NCBI GenBank assembly: GCA_024695285.1
Contig: JAILIM010000015.1
Coordinates: forward strand, 1-58,280
Origin: Bacteroidales bacterium
Lineage (GTDB): Bacteria > Bacteroidota > Bacteroidia > Bacteroidales > UBA932
Direction of reading: 5' to 3'
Length of the DNA stretch: 58,280 bases
Under the pieces are notes generated by a model. That model was not told where the DNA came from and did not search any database. It saw nothing but the letters and a program-made list of their open reading frames with translations. Of the stretch, positions 34,184-44,116 are shown one piece after another. Positions within the stretch are counted from its first letter, which is position 1. Each line of letters opens with the position of its first letter. The position numbers and the translations under genes were made by a program.

Positions 34184-37100
34184 TTATTTACAGAGCTTTA
34201 GCATTTCGGAGACGGCGGAGACGAGTTGGGGATCGTCGCCGCGGAGGAGTGCTTCGGGGCTGTTGTCGACGTCGATGTCAGGTTCAATCTGGCGGTTTTC
34301 AAGGTAGCGCTGCTCGGATTCAATCCAGCCGCCGACCTGAGGGATACCGAACACGAGGGCGGGATTGATCTGGTTTTCCCACCAGACAGCGGTCATGGTG
34401 CCGGGGACGGGCTTGCCGATGAGTTTGCCGATACTCAGGGCGCGATAGGCAAAGGGGAAGCCGGACGCATCGGAATAGCAGTCCTCGCACACAAGCACGC
34501 AGGACGGCTTCGTCCACTTGCTGTACGGCTCAGTGCTTATGTACTGGCCCCTCGGGCACCAGTTGACATATGCCTTGCCGCCGAGGAAGGTGACCAGATC
34601 GTCGTGGAGCCAGCCGCCGGTGTTGTGGCGGGTGTCCACGATAAGCGCGTCGCTTGCCCGGTATTTGCCGAGGGCCTTCGAATACACCTCGCGGAAAGAA
34701 GGGGAGTTCATTCCCTGGACGTGGACATAGCCGATGCGCCCGCCGGAAAGCCTTTCGACCATTTCTTCGCGCTGGCGGACCCAGCGGCGGTAGAGCAGCG
34801 TCGATTCCGAGCCTACCGGTTTCACTATCAGGTCTTTATCCTTCCCGGATATACGCATTGACACGACCACGCTCTTACCGGCCTTGCCGGCAAGCAGGGG
34901 GAACCAGTCCATTCCTGCGGTAATCTGACGTCCGTCGATGGCCGTGATCAGGTCGCCGGCCTTGATGGAGGAATCGGCAATGTTCAGGACGCCGCCCGGC
35001 AGCACCTCGGCTATTTTCAGGCCTTCGCCCTTGTAGTTCCAGTCATAGAGCACGCCGAGGTGTCCAAGGGTTTCGCCGCCGCCGGGGCGGTAGCGGGCTC
35101 CCGTGTGGGAACCGTTAAGCTCTCCGAGCATCTCGGACAGCATTTCCTGGAAGTCGTAATCGTTGTCGATATAGGGGAGGAAAGCCGCGTAGTTTGCATG
35201 CAGATAATCCCAGTCCGCGCCGTGGAGGCCGGGATCGTAGAACTTCTCCTTGACCTGCTTCCAGGCGTGTTCGAAGATGTATTCACGTTCCGCCTTGGGC
35301 TTGAATTCGTATTCGCCGGAAAACGCTATTCTCTTGGTCTTGCCGGAAGGAATCGACACCTGGGTGATGCCGCCGCGTGCAAAGACATACAGTTCCTTGC
35401 CGTCGGCCGAAGGGGTGATGCGGCCGTTGACTCCGCGCGCAATTACTTTAATGTCGCCTTTGCGAAGGTCCTTGGAGCACAGCCCGGAGCCGCTTTCCAG
35501 AGGAGCGATGTAGTAGAGCGTGCGGCCGTCCTTGGAAAGATAATGGTCGCCGAACGAATTGCTGGAACTGGTGAGCCTGGCTATCCTGTTCTCGCGTCCT
35601 TCGAGCAGGAGTTCGAGTTTCTTGGGTTCCTCTTTCTTGACGGAATCCTTTTTCTCCTGCTTTTCCAGTTGCTTCTCCGTCTTGCCGCTGAGCAGTTTCT
35701 CAACTTTCTCATCCTCTTCGCTGCGGCGGAACTCAGTCATCGTCTTATTGTCGAGGAACATTATGAAGATGTCGCTCTGTGAGCCCCAGCTGCCGTGGCT
35801 GCGGTAACCGTTCTTGTCGGATGCCCAGGTCACGGCCTTGCCGCCCAGGGCCCAGCGGAATGAATCATCGGAATAGCCGCTTTCGGTCAGGTTGGTGACT
35901 TTTCCGGAATTCAGGTCGATCAAAGCCACATCAGGATTGAGCCAGCCCCCGTTCGCCTGATAAGTGCTCAGCAGGTGCTCGCTGTCGGGATTCCATACGA
36001 AACTGAGGTCGCCGTCAGTGTAGGAATAGTTGGCGCCTTTCAGCAGAGAACGGACCTTGCCGCCTTTGGCAGGTTTGACCACCAGTTCGGTGCGGTCGCG
36101 CAGAAATGCCACCCATTTGCCGTCGGGGGACACAAGAGGCTGGAAACTGGTTTCGCCGGGTTCGGAGAATAGCTCTTCCTTCGGGTTCACGGCATAGGTG
36201 AACAACTTGTCGCTCTTGCTTCCGAGCACGCTGCGGTAGACGCCCCAGCAACCGTCACGTTCAGCTGAATAGTAGAGTTCACGTCCGTCCTTCGAGAAGC
36301 AGACGTCCCGTTCCTGACTGGGCGTGTTCGTGATGCGGCGGGTGGTAGGGTACTCCGTGGAAGTCACGAACACGTCGCCCCTGATGACTACCGCAATCTC
36401 TTTCCCGTCAGGGGATAAGGCCATAGCAGAAGCATTGCTAAGATTGAGTTTGGTCATCTCCCGTTCGTTTTCGTCGCACCAGACGGTGATGTCGAGTTTG
36501 CGGGGCTCACTGCCTTCGCGGATGGTGTAGAGGTCACCGTTCTGCGAGTATGCGACGGTGCCGTCGGTAGCCACGGAAATGTAGCGCACGGGGTCTTTCT
36601 GATAGGAAGTCAGTGCCTTACATTCACCGGGGGCGCTGAGGCTGCTGCGGAAGACGTTAAGTGTGGAGCTGTCGCGCTCGCTGAGGAAATAGAAACTGTC
36701 GCCGTCGGGGCCGAACACAGGCTGGCGGTCTTCACCGTCGAAGGTGGTCAGCTGCTTGTACTGCCCGTTCCTGAGGATCCAGATGTCACGGGTTATGGCG
36801 GAACGGTGGTGCTTGCGGAAGGTGTCTTCGTGGCCCTTGTAGTTTTCATACAGGATGGCGCCGTCGGGACCGACGCTGATTTCAGGCATCATCACGGATG
36901 TCAGCAGCTCGGGCATCTTGCCGTCAGTGCCGGCGGCATAGACCTGCGTGCCGCCCGGGAATCCGCCCCATGAAACGTCGGGCTGGAGGCTGGCCACGAA
37001 CACGATGCGGCCGTCCGGAAGCACTGCCTTAGGCGTCTCGGCACCGGGATAGTCGGTGATACGTACCGGCGTGCCACCTTCCGCCGAGGTCAGGAAGATG

Positions 37101-37366
37101 TCCTTTCCGCCTTCACGGTAGGAGCTGAAAAACAGCTGCTTGCTGTCTGCAGTCCACACCGGGTCGGAGTCGTAGGCGGGGTTCGACGTCACCTGGAGGG
37201 CACGGCCGCCTTCCGATGAGACGACATACAGGTCGCCCTTGTATGAGAAAGCTATCTTGCTTCCGTCCGGGGAGATGGCATTCTTGCGAATCCATCTGGG
37301 AGTCTCCTGCGCAAAAGCCGATGCGGCCCATGCGAGCAGGAGCAGGATGGTGATTGTACGTTTCAT
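34184..37366 (-). CDS. Tricorn-type S41 peptidase with beta-propeller domains
   Basis: 1060 residues, signal peptide MKRTITILLLLAWAASAFA. Residues about 25-600 contain WD40/TolB-like propeller repeats (SPDGSKIAFSYKGDLYVVSS; SPDGKWVAFLRDRTE). A charged linker (about 555-590, KQEKKDSVKKEEPKK) is followed by the tricorn core: a PDZ domain (VLPGGVLNIADSSIKAGD LITAIDG) and the S41 domain. Catalytic positions of tricorn are present: S753-H754 (NGSHTGARY), nucleophile S965 (CYSDASGFPF) and E1023 (RYLENRQIEPD). It should be a periplasmic peptidase trimming peptides from larger proteases. It lies 11 nt after the lipoprotein gene at 37378-38964 and is probably co-transcribed with it. Confidence 0.92.
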   Translation of the reverse strand: MKRTITILLLLAWAASAFAQETPRWIRKNAISPDGSKIAFSYKGDLYVVSSEGGRALQVTSNPAYDSDPVWTADSKQLFFSSYREGGKDIFLTSAEGGTPVRITDYPGAETPKAVLPDGRIVFVASLQPDVSWGGFPGGTQVYAAGTDGKMPELLTSVMMPEISVGPDGAILYENYKGHEDTFRKHHRSAITRDIWILRNGQYKQLTTFDGEDRQPVFGPDGDSFYFLSERDSSTLNVFRSSLSAPGECKALTSYQKDPVRYISVATDGTVAYSQNGDLYTIREGSEPRKLDITVWCDENEREMTKLNLSNASAMALSPDGKEIAVVIRGDVFVTSTEYPTTRRITNTPSQERDVCFSKDGRELYYSAERDGCWGVYRSVLGSKSDKLFTYAVNPKEELFSEPGETSFQPLVSPDGKWVAFLRDRTELVVKPAKGGKVRSLLKGANYSYTDGDLSFVWNPDSEHLLSTYQANGGWLNPDVALIDLNSGKVTNLTESGYSDDSFRWALGGKAVTWASDKNGYRSHGSWGSQSDIFIMFLDNKTMTEFRRSEEDEKVEKLLSGKTEKQLEKQEKKDSVKKEEPKKLELLLEGRENRIARLTSSSNSFGDHYLSKDGRTLYYIAPLESGSGLCSKDLRKGDIKVIARGVNGRITPSADGKELYVFARGGITQVSIPSGKTKRIAFSGEYEFKPKAEREYIFEHAWKQVKEKFYDPGLHGADWDYLHANYAAFLPYIDNDYDFQEMLSEMLGELNGSHTGARYRPGGGETLGHLGVLYDWNYKGEGLKIAEVLPGGVLNIADSSIKAGDLITAIDGRQITAGMDWFPLLAGKAGKSVVVSMRISGKDKDLIVKPVGSESTLLYRRWVRQREEMVERLSGGRIGYVHVQGMNSPSFREVYSKALGKYRASDALIVDTRHNTGGWLHDDLVTFLGGKAYVNWCPRGQYISTEPYSKWTKPSCVLVCEDCYSDASGFPFAYRALSIGKLIGKPVPGTMTAVWWENQINPALVFGIPQVGGWIESEQRYLENRQIEPDIDVDNSPEALLRGDDPQLVSAVSEMLKLCK

Positions 37367-37377
37367 TCTATTTGATT

Positions 37378-38964
37378 CTATTGCAGTTTTGCGATGTCGT
37401 CCTGCATTTCCGCGAAGCGCATGAGCATGCTGACCGAGCTGAAACTGCAGTTGATCCAGAAGGTGCGCTTGCGGTCCTTACCGGTTTCGCGCCACTCCCA
37501 GGTAGTGGGAAGTTTGCCGTTGACGGCGTTCTGCTGTATGGTTATGTTGTCTATCATTGCCTTTGCCTTGGCGAGGCAGAGCAGGTCGCCGCTGTCTTCG
37601 TAGATGTCGAGCCAGGCATTGGCCACGTTGCAGGCGCTGTTGTCGACAGGCATCTCATAATGGTACTGTTCGTGGACGCATGGGGCGTTTTTCCTGGGGA
37701 AGCCGTCGGCAAGCAGGTCGTGGTAGGCCCAGTGGACGAACTGGTCTTCGCTCAGGCGCACCAGGTCGCGGGCGTTTGCGCGGTCGCGGTCGGTGATGAC
37801 GGACTTGTGCATCAGGTAGGATGCGTAAGGCGCTGCAGTGCAGTTGGTAAGGTTCTGGTAGGGCTCAAGTCCCTTGACGTTCACGTCTTCGAACTGGCCT
37901 GTCATGTCGAAGCGCTCCACGGCGATTTCATCCATCCAGCGCTCGCCCTTCTCGCGGGCAGGGGAGAACTCAGTCATGCCATAGCCCTCCAGACGGAGGA
38001 AATAGCGCAGCAGGGGATGCAGCATTGCGCAGACTTCGTTGACCGGCTCGCCGGTGACGAAATCGACCTTGATGGGGAGCGAGCCGTCCTCGCGCTGAAG
38101 TTTTATGTATGTGTGGCCAATTCCGACGGCACGGTCGAAGTATTCTTTTTCGCCGGTGACGTCATAGAGATCGAGGAAGGCCTGACCGGCCGCCGCGGCT
38201 TCGAGGGTCATTGTCTTGCCCTTGTTCCATTCCCGGTTGGAAGCCTGCTTGTCGAGATAGTAGGTGGGCGGGAAGAATGCCAGCGGGTCACCTTCCGGCC
38301 GGCTCATGGCGATGAGGAACGCAGCCGCGCTGCGGGCTACCTGGAGGGCGTTTTCGCGGCGCTCGGGCAGTTCCCGGGCAATGAAGCATTCATTTCGTAT
38401 CGTCGCGCCGATGATCTTGCAGGGATAGGTGTTATGCGAGTAGGCCATGTCGGGCGCGTCGCTGCCTATCCAGTTCTGGACTTCGGGCATCAGGTGCACG
38501 TAGAGGGCGCCTTTGATAGCGGCTTCACGGTAATCCCTGACTGGCTCTGTGTAAGGGCCGCTGAAGGGAAAGTCGCGCAGGAATTCGCGTGTGTAGGCGG
38601 TGTCTATGCATGCTCCGGAATCGTCAAGGGCAAGGACGGCGAGACTGACTTTCGACGGCGGGATGCTGTTCCACACAGGGGCCAGGCTCGCTCCGGGCTC
38701 TTTCGCGTCGAAGCTCCATTCTCCGTCCGGGCCTTTGACCGTGAAGCGGTAGGAAGCCGCTCCTTCAACCGCAGGCACGTCGAACGCCGGGGCGTACATG
38801 AACTTCTTTGCAAACTTGTTCCAGCAGGGGTTACGGCCTTCGGAAGCGGGACGGACGGGCTGGAGGTATTCTTCGGCAGCCTGACTGTTGAGCCGCTCAT
38901 AGGTGCCGGGACGGGCGCAGGCGGCAAATAATGCCAGCGCTGCAATGAACAGAACTTTTCTCAT
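37378..38964 (-). CDS. Lipoprotein with predicted (alpha/alpha)6 six-hairpin glycosidase-like fold
   Basis: 528 residues; lipobox LALFAACARP near residue 16. An Ig/FnIII-like N-terminal domain (about 40-130, SYRFTVKGPDGEWSFD) precedes a helical region with repeated aromatic-rich helices (AAAAGQAFLDLYDVTGEKEY, NVANAWLDIYEDSGDL), as in six-hairpin glycoside hydrolases or lyases. Candidate active-site residues are many Asp/Glu/Tyr but no family motif is decisive. Start ATG 38964 is 6 nt after a TACATTTG element (38971-38978, minus strand). It shares its promoter region with the B12-regulated receptor on the other strand. The substrate is unknown. Confidence 0.65.
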   Translation of the reverse strand: MRKVLFIAALALFAACARPGTYERLNSQAAEEYLQPVRPASEGRNPCWNKFAKKFMYAPAFDVPAVEGAASYRFTVKGPDGEWSFDAKEPGASLAPVWNSIPPSKVSLAVLALDDSGACIDTAYTREFLRDFPFSGPYTEPVRDYREAAIKGALYVHLMPEVQNWIGSDAPDMAYSHNTYPCKIIGATIRNECFIARELPERRENALQVARSAAAFLIAMSRPEGDPLAFFPPTYYLDKQASNREWNKGKTMTLEAAAAGQAFLDLYDVTGEKEYFDRAVGIGHTYIKLQREDGSLPIKVDFVTGEPVNEVCAMLHPLLRYFLRLEGYGMTEFSPAREKGERWMDEIAVERFDMTGQFEDVNVKGLEPYQNLTNCTAAPYASYLMHKSVITDRDRANARDLVRLSEDQFVHWAYHDLLADGFPRKNAPCVHEQYHYEMPVDNSACNVANAWLDIYEDSGDLLCLAKAKAMIDNITIQQNAVNGKLPTTWEWRETGKDRKRTFWINCSFSSVSMLMRFAEMQDDIAKLQ

Positions 38965-38970
38965 ATATCG

Positions 38971-38998
38971 CAAATGTAGTTTATTTTATCTATTTTTG
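38971..38998. promoter_or_regulatory. Divergent promoter elements between the six-hairpin lipoprotein and the cobalamin riboswitch
   Basis: TACATTTG on - (38971-38978) and TATTTTTG on + (38991-38998), only 12 nt apart. The + element would start RNA at the beginning of the riboswitch. Confidence 0.5.
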
Positions 38999-39002
38999 CA
39001 AT

Positions 39003-39155
39003 GGATTACGGTGGCCCTTCGGGGTCTTAAAAGGGAAGCCGGTGAGAGACCGGGACTGTGCCCGCAGCTGTGTTATCCTTAACGGTCCGGAATATGCCAT
39101 TGCCTGTCGGTGAGAAGGCCCGGGCCGGGAGAAGTCAGAAGACCTGCCGGAATCA
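39003..39155 (+). promoter_or_regulatory. Cobalamin (B12) riboswitch
   Basis: The conserved core is easily recognised: GGGAAGCCGGTGAGAGACCG followed by GGGACTGTGCCCGCAGCTGTG, then the B12-box region ATGCCATTGCCTGTCGG and GAGAAGGCCCGGGCCGGGAG, ending with AGTCAGAAGACCTGCCGG. It sits immediately upstream of a TonB-dependent receptor gene, so adenosylcobalamin or another cobalamin should repress receptor synthesis. Boundaries are approximate. Confidence 0.95.
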
Positions 39156-39202
39156 AGTTTAACAAAGGGGCTCGGGGGCAAGTTCCTGTAAAGCGAATAA
39201 AA

Positions 39203-40978
39203 GTGTTGTTTTCTTTGTTGATTTCGGCAGGCTTGCTGGCAGCGGCCGTGCCGGACACCCTTCAGGCCGTTACGGTCGTGGCTGACAGGGGAGTGGTGGT
39301 GTCGCGTTCCGATACCGTTTTCGTGAAACCTTATAACGACGCAGCCTCGGTGCTTCAGATGGTCCCGGGCCTGTACGTCGGCGACTACGGCGGCGTGGCC
39401 GGCCTTAAGTCCGTCAGCCTCAGGGGTTTCGGGAGTGCGCACACGGTCATTTACGTGGACGGGGTGCGGGTAGGCAATGTCCAGTCAGGGCAGAGCGACC
39501 TTGGCTCGATCGATTTCGGCAGCGTCGGCGAGGCGGTTGTGGATTATGCCCAGAACAGCGTCTCTTTCAATACTGTGCGTCCGGTTTTCAGGGACAGGAA
39601 TATTGCGGGCCGCTTCAAAGTCGGCGGCGGTTCGTTCGGTACGTGGCTGCCGTACGGGCGCCTGGATTTCAAGCTGGCCCCGGATCTGGCATTGTCTGCG
39701 CATGCATCCGGTATCATCAGCGACGGCGCTTATCCTTTGGTGGACGGATCCAAAAGGACGAATAATGACATAAAGCAGCTTCAGGCTGGTGTTGATTTGT
39801 TCGGCCGTGGATGGCAGGCAAAGATTGGTTTCAACGGCGCCGACCGCGGCACACCGGGTTCGCTGAGCTGGCCTTCAACTGACAGGCAGTCCGACAGGAA
39901 TGCCTTTGCCCAGGCTCGTCTGCAGCATTCTTTCTCCAAGCTGTACACCCTGGATATCAGTGCAAAGGGGGCATATGACAAGCTGCTGTACAAGAGCGAA
40001 TGGGGGGATTCGGATTATGCGCAGAGCGAGGTGCAGCTGAATTCTTCGCACCGCTTTGCGATTAAGCCCTGGTGGACCGTGTCCCTTGCCGCGGATGCTG
40101 TCTTGGACGGTTTGAAATCCAATATGTATAATGGTTCACGCATAGCTGCCGTGGGCGCGCTTGCGAGCGCCTTCCGCACCGAACGCCTGAAGGCTGACAT
40201 TGCGGTCGAGTATTCGGGCACATTCGACGATGCGGGTGCAGCCTGGAACAGTTTCTCGCCTTCGGCGGACCTGCGATTCTCTATTCTCGATGGATTCGAT
40301 ATTGTGGCTTTTGGCCGCAGGGCATACAGGGTTCCGACTTTCAATGAGCTTTATTATCCGGGCTACGGCAATCCGGACCTCAAGCCGGAGGATGCCTGGC
40401 TTGCTGATCTCGGCCTGGACTGGCGGACCTCAGCAGGTGCCTGGACTCTGAAGGCTCGTGCCGACGGCTTTTATAACTATCTGACAGACAAGATTGTATC
40501 TGCTCCTTCGGAGGCGGATCCTATGGTCTGGCTGCCGTATAATGTCGGCAAGGTGGAGGCTTTCGGGGCTGATGTCCTTGCCTCCGCTGACTATGCGGCA
40601 GGGGACTGGAAGGCCGGCGCCAGCGTGCGATACAGCTGGCAGAAGGCTACGGACAAGACTCCGGACAGCTACACGTTCGGGCAGCAGGTTCCGTATGTAG
40701 CGAAGCACACCGTTGTCCTTACGGCCGTCATCGGCTGGAAAGGATGGAGGCTTGAGCCGGTGTTCAACCTTCGTGGCGGACGCTGTGACGGCACGGGCGA
40801 ACTCCCTGACTGGCAGACTCTTGACGTCACCGCCGGAAAGGACTTCAACCTTCCCGGAAACATGGTGCTCAGCCTCAATGTCATCGGCCGCAACCTCCTG
40901 GATTGCCGCTACGACATTGTCCGCGACTACCCCATGCCCGGCCGTTCCTTCCTCGCCGGTCTTTCTTTTGTTTTCTGA
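39203..40978 (+). CDS. btuB: TonB-dependent cobalamin receptor (BtuB-like)
   Basis: 591 residues from GTG 39203; signal peptide LFSLLISAGLLAAAVP. The plug domain is clear: DTLQAVTVVADRG (TonB-box region), SVLQMVPGLYVGDYGGVAGL and VSLRGFGSAHTVIYVDGVRV (about residues 55-95). The remaining ~450 residues form a 22-strand barrel ending SFLAGLSFVF. Length is close to BtuB (about 590-610). The cobalamin riboswitch directly upstream makes B12 or another corrinoid the likely ligand, transported into the periplasm with TonB energy. No btuF/C/D genes follow here. No ATG is available for the start; TTG 39206 is the alternative. Confidence 0.92.
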   Translation: MLFSLLISAGLLAAAVPDTLQAVTVVADRGVVVSRSDTVFVKPYNDAASVLQMVPGLYVGDYGGVAGLKSVSLRGFGSAHTVIYVDGVRVGNVQSGQSDLGSIDFGSVGEAVVDYAQNSVSFNTVRPVFRDRNIAGRFKVGGGSFGTWLPYGRLDFKLAPDLALSAHASGIISDGAYPLVDGSKRTNNDIKQLQAGVDLFGRGWQAKIGFNGADRGTPGSLSWPSTDRQSDRNAFAQARLQHSFSKLYTLDISAKGAYDKLLYKSEWGDSDYAQSEVQLNSSHRFAIKPWWTVSLAADAVLDGLKSNMYNGSRIAAVGALASAFRTERLKADIAVEYSGTFDDAGAAWNSFSPSADLRFSILDGFDIVAFGRRAYRVPTFNELYYPGYGNPDLKPEDAWLADLGLDWRTSAGAWTLKARADGFYNYLTDKIVSAPSEADPMVWLPYNVGKVEAFGADVLASADYAAGDWKAGASVRYSWQKATDKTPDSYTFGQQVPYVAKHTVVLTAVIGWKGWRLEPVFNLRGGRCDGTGELPDWQTLDVTAGKDFNLPGNMVLSLNVIGRNLLDCRYDIVRDYPMPGRSFLAGLSFVF

Positions 40979-41004
40979 TTTTTTCCGGCTCTAAGTGATA
41001 CCGA

Positions 41005-42906
41005 TTAGAACTGGAAGTAAATGAACGGCTGGGTGTCGGCCGTGATGAACTGGTAGAGGATGAAGATGATAGCTGCGGCGGCCACTGCCATCAACGGCAA
41101 GGGAAGGGAGGCAAAAGAGAGACGGTAGCGGCGTTTGAAGCGGGCCGGCAGAAGGTGAATCACCATTCCTGCCACCACCAATGCAAAGACCTTCCAATAC
41201 CCCGCACAAATATCCGGAATCAGCGACAGATCCCACTGCGAACCAATCTGCGCCACCATGTTCCGCGCCGTCTCCCAGGCAACCTGATTAGCGGTCGCCG
41301 GATCCAGGTTCGAGCCGCTGCGGAAGAAAAGGCGGGTGAAGGTAATGAACGTAAACGTCTGAGCCACAGCCCACACCGTGCCCAGCCATGCCGTTGTACG
41401 ATCCCTGCGGCTCTTGAAAGACGACTGCCGCACGCTGTCCATTCCGGATGAAGGAGCGCCCGCAGCGTCAGGCCGTATCAGGTGATAAATGAACCGCACC
41501 AGCGTGCCCAGGCAGATGACGGCAGTCCACACGGAAAGGATGCGCCACACCGGCTCCGGATGGAAACGGCAAAGCGCCGCCAGTCCTATTGCCAGCGCGC
41601 CCGTAAGGAACAGCCGCACGCCCCATTTCATATCCTTCCAAAGGATATACACGATCATGCCTATGCCGTTCAGGCCGCCCCAGATAATGAAGTTCCAGCT
41701 GGCGCCGTGCCACATACCGCCGAAAAGCATAGTGATGAAGCGGTTGATATTGGAGAACAGCTTCTTGCGGCTGCTTTCCCGGAAATGCGCCAGCAGCAGC
41801 ATGGAAGCCCCCGCGACCACCAGCAGCACCGAAACCACCCAGCTGCCCGACAGGATCAAGGCAATCAGAGCGAACAGGATAATCCAGAAATAAGTGCCGA
41901 AAGAAGCCCTGCGGTTGCCTCCCAGCGGGATATACAGATACGACTTCAGCCAGCGGCTCAGCGACATGTGCCAGCGCCTCCAGAAGTCCTGAGGATTCGG
42001 AGCCTTATATGGCGAATTGAAGTTCACCGGCAGGTAGAAGCCCATCAGCATCGCCACGCCGATGGCAATATCCGTATAACCGGAGAAGTCGGCATACACC
42101 TGGAGCGAGTATGCGAACAGCGCGGCGAAGTTCTCGAACCCAGTGAACAGCAGGGGGTTGTCGAACACACGGTCGATAAAGTTGACGGCAATGTAGTCGC
42201 TCAGGATTATCTTCTTCCCGAGGCCGTTCAATATCCAGAAAACGGCGATGCCGAACTGCCGGCGGCTAAGCGAAAACTTCTTGTAGAGCTGCGGGATGAA
42301 CTCCGAAGCGCGCACGATAGGGCCGGCTACCAGCTGCGGGAAAAAGCTCACGTAGAAGCCAAAATCCAGGATGTTCCGCACGGGCTGCACGTCCTTCCTG
42401 TACACGTCCACGCTGTAGCTTATGATCTGGAAGATGAAGAAGGAAATGCCCACCGGCAGCACAATCTTGTCCACGTCGAAGCGCTCCGCCCCGGCAATCA
42501 TGTTCCCAATCTCGGCGAACACGTCCACAACTTTCAGCTCCAGGCCTGTCAGCGAGTTGATGACGTCGGTGAAGAAATATGCATATTTGAAATAGCACAG
42601 CAGTCCCAGGTCTATGCAAATGCTCAGCACAAGCCAGGCCTTGCGCCTGAAACTGCCGTCCCGCGCCTTAGCCATCCGCCTGGCGATAAAGAAATCCGAG
42701 CAGATGACGAACAGCAGGATCAGGATTGACAACCCGCTGGTCTTATAGTAGAAAAACAGGCTGGCGAAGAAGAGGAACGCATTGCGCATCAGGCGCTTGC
42801 TCTTGACAAGCGAGAAGATCGCATAGACCACGCCGAAGAAAGCCCAGAAATAGAACTGGGTGAAAATCAAGGGCGATGACGGGTCGAATGCGAACAACTT
42901 CTCCAT
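41005..42906 (-). CDS. MBOAT-family membrane-bound O-acyltransferase (AlgI-like)
   Basis: 633 residues with about ten membrane helices. The MBOAT signature is complete: NFNSPYKAPNPQDFWRRWHM with SLSRWLKSYLYIPLGGNR (about residues 300-335) and the catalytic His in LFGGMWHGASWNFIIWGGLN (about 390-410). These enzymes pass acyl groups across the inner membrane to periplasmic acceptors, usually polysaccharide. Start ATG 42906 is 4 nt after the upstream gene's stop with GGAG 9 nt before it. Two SGNH proteins precede it in the operon, the standard partners that transfer the acetyl group to glycan. The target polymer is unknown. Confidence 0.93.
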   Translation of the reverse strand: MEKLFAFDPSSPLIFTQFYFWAFFGVVYAIFSLVKSKRLMRNAFLFFASLFFYYKTSGLSILILLFVICSDFFIARRMAKARDGSFRRKAWLVLSICIDLGLLCYFKYAYFFTDVINSLTGLELKVVDVFAEIGNMIAGAERFDVDKIVLPVGISFFIFQIISYSVDVYRKDVQPVRNILDFGFYVSFFPQLVAGPIVRASEFIPQLYKKFSLSRRQFGIAVFWILNGLGKKIILSDYIAVNFIDRVFDNPLLFTGFENFAALFAYSLQVYADFSGYTDIAIGVAMLMGFYLPVNFNSPYKAPNPQDFWRRWHMSLSRWLKSYLYIPLGGNRRASFGTYFWIILFALIALILSGSWVVSVLLVVAGASMLLLAHFRESSRKKLFSNINRFITMLFGGMWHGASWNFIIWGGLNGIGMIVYILWKDMKWGVRLFLTGALAIGLAALCRFHPEPVWRILSVWTAVICLGTLVRFIYHLIRPDAAGAPSSGMDSVRQSSFKSRRDRTTAWLGTVWAVAQTFTFITFTRLFFRSGSNLDPATANQVAWETARNMVAQIGSQWDLSLIPDICAGYWKVFALVVAGMVIHLLPARFKRRYRLSFASLPLPLMAVAAAAIIFILYQFITADTQPFIYFQF

Positions 42907-42910
42907 GGCG

Positions 42911-44116
42911 CTATTCTCCACATTCTTTAATCAGGGCCTCATACAGCAAGTCCCCGAGCAGTTCATATCCCTCGCGGCTGAAGTGAAGCCTGTCCGGCTT
43001 CATAAGATCCTCCGCAAGCCATTGGTCGGCACTCCCGAAGCCTCCCATGAGGGAAAAGAGATCCCACACGGCAGCGTCGTACTCCTCCGCAAGCTCGTAC
43101 ATAGCCTGCTGCACGGCAGGGCCGTTGTCGTTATGGACCATACGCCGGCGCGCATAACGCCAGGAATCATTGTTGGTCACGAACACGAAAGCGCAGTCCG
43201 GCCGCTGGCTCAGCACAAGGTCCAGCAGGCGGCGGTAGTTGCGCTTGAAGCGTTCCGGATTGAAATCCTTAGGCGGGCAGGCAGAATCATTGATTCCAAG
43301 GCCCCAGATAACGAGGTCCGGCTTCACCAGCGACAGCTCACGTTCGAACTCCGGGCAGCGCTCGGTCCAGGTGGTGGTGCGTGCACCGTTGACACCCGTG
43401 GAGACGTAATGCAGTCCGCCGTCGTCTCCGCTCTCAGGAAGCAGTCCGGTCACGGTGAAGAAAGAGTCACCGGAAAGCCGCAGCTCCACCCGCACAGTAT
43501 CCACAGGTCGCGGAAAATCCACCACGAAACCCCGCAAAAGCGTGTCGGGAAGGCATTTCAGCGTGTCGGCGCCGGCAGCCACATAAGGCACCACGTCTTC
43601 AGTTGAACCGCTGCCGAGGATGCGCAGGCGCGTGAAAGGATACGGCGTGCCGAGCCCGAAAGCGGCCGTCGTATCGGCCGTGAATGCCGCAATCCCCATT
43701 ATGCCGTAGTCGGGCCTGACTGGCAGCTTGCGGTTGGGATTCGAACTGCGGCTGCCTTCCCATTCACCTTCGCGGCTGGCGCGGAACGAATGGTCCCAGT
43801 TGGTCTTTGCCAACGGATACGGAAAAATGTAGCCGCGCCCGCCGGCAGGGTAGTGCCCGAGCGAATCGAAGTTGTGGCGGACTCGGGATGTGAACCAGCC
43901 TGCCTGAACATGGGATCCGCCTACGTGCCATATGGTTACGCTGCTGTCGGGGCACTCCCGGAGCTGCTTGAGTTTCACGGCAAAGCAGTCGAAACGCTCG
44001 CGCGAGCCAGGGAAACGGAGGGAGGTGCTGTCAGCCTTCACGCAGGACGGCAGGTCCTGCGAAGCGGCGCCAAGGCACATCAGCGCGAAGATGATGATGG
44101 CAGCGGCACGCTTCAT
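42911..44116 (-). CDS. Exported SGNH/GDSL-type acetyltransferase or esterase
   Basis: 401 residues, signal peptide MKRAAAIIIFALMCLGAAS. SGNH blocks: HVGGSHVQAGWF (Ser block I, GGS instead of GDS), WGLGINDSA (block III, GxND) and DRLHFSREGYELLG (block V, Asp-His). A beta-rich insert lies between blocks I and III. It sits between an SGNH membrane protein (4-nt overlap) and the MBOAT gene, so it probably transfers or removes acetyl groups on a surface polysaccharide in the periplasm. Confidence 0.85.
   Translation of the reverse strand: MKRAAAIIIFALMCLGAASQDLPSCVKADSTSLRFPGSRERFDCFAVKLKQLRECPDSSVTIWHVGGSHVQAGWFTSRVRHNFDSLGHYPAGGRGYIFPYPLAKTNWDHSFRASREGEWEGSRSSNPNRKLPVRPDYGIMGIAAFTADTTAAFGLGTPYPFTRLRILGSGSTEDVVPYVAAGADTLKCLPDTLLRGFVVDFPRPVDTVRVELRLSGDSFFTVTGLLPESGDDGGLHYVSTGVNGARTTTWTERCPEFERELSLVKPDLVIWGLGINDSACPPKDFNPERFKRNYRRLLDLVLSQRPDCAFVFVTNNDSWRYARRRMVHNDNGPAVQQAMYELAEEYDAAVWDLFSLMGGFGSADQWLAEDLMKPDRLHFSREGYELLGDLLYEALIKECGE

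Noticed and set aside
41482..42729. A 415-codon open frame on + opposite the MBOAT gene
   Set aside because: Gln/His/Arg-rich antisense reading of a membrane protein gene with complete MBOAT signature.
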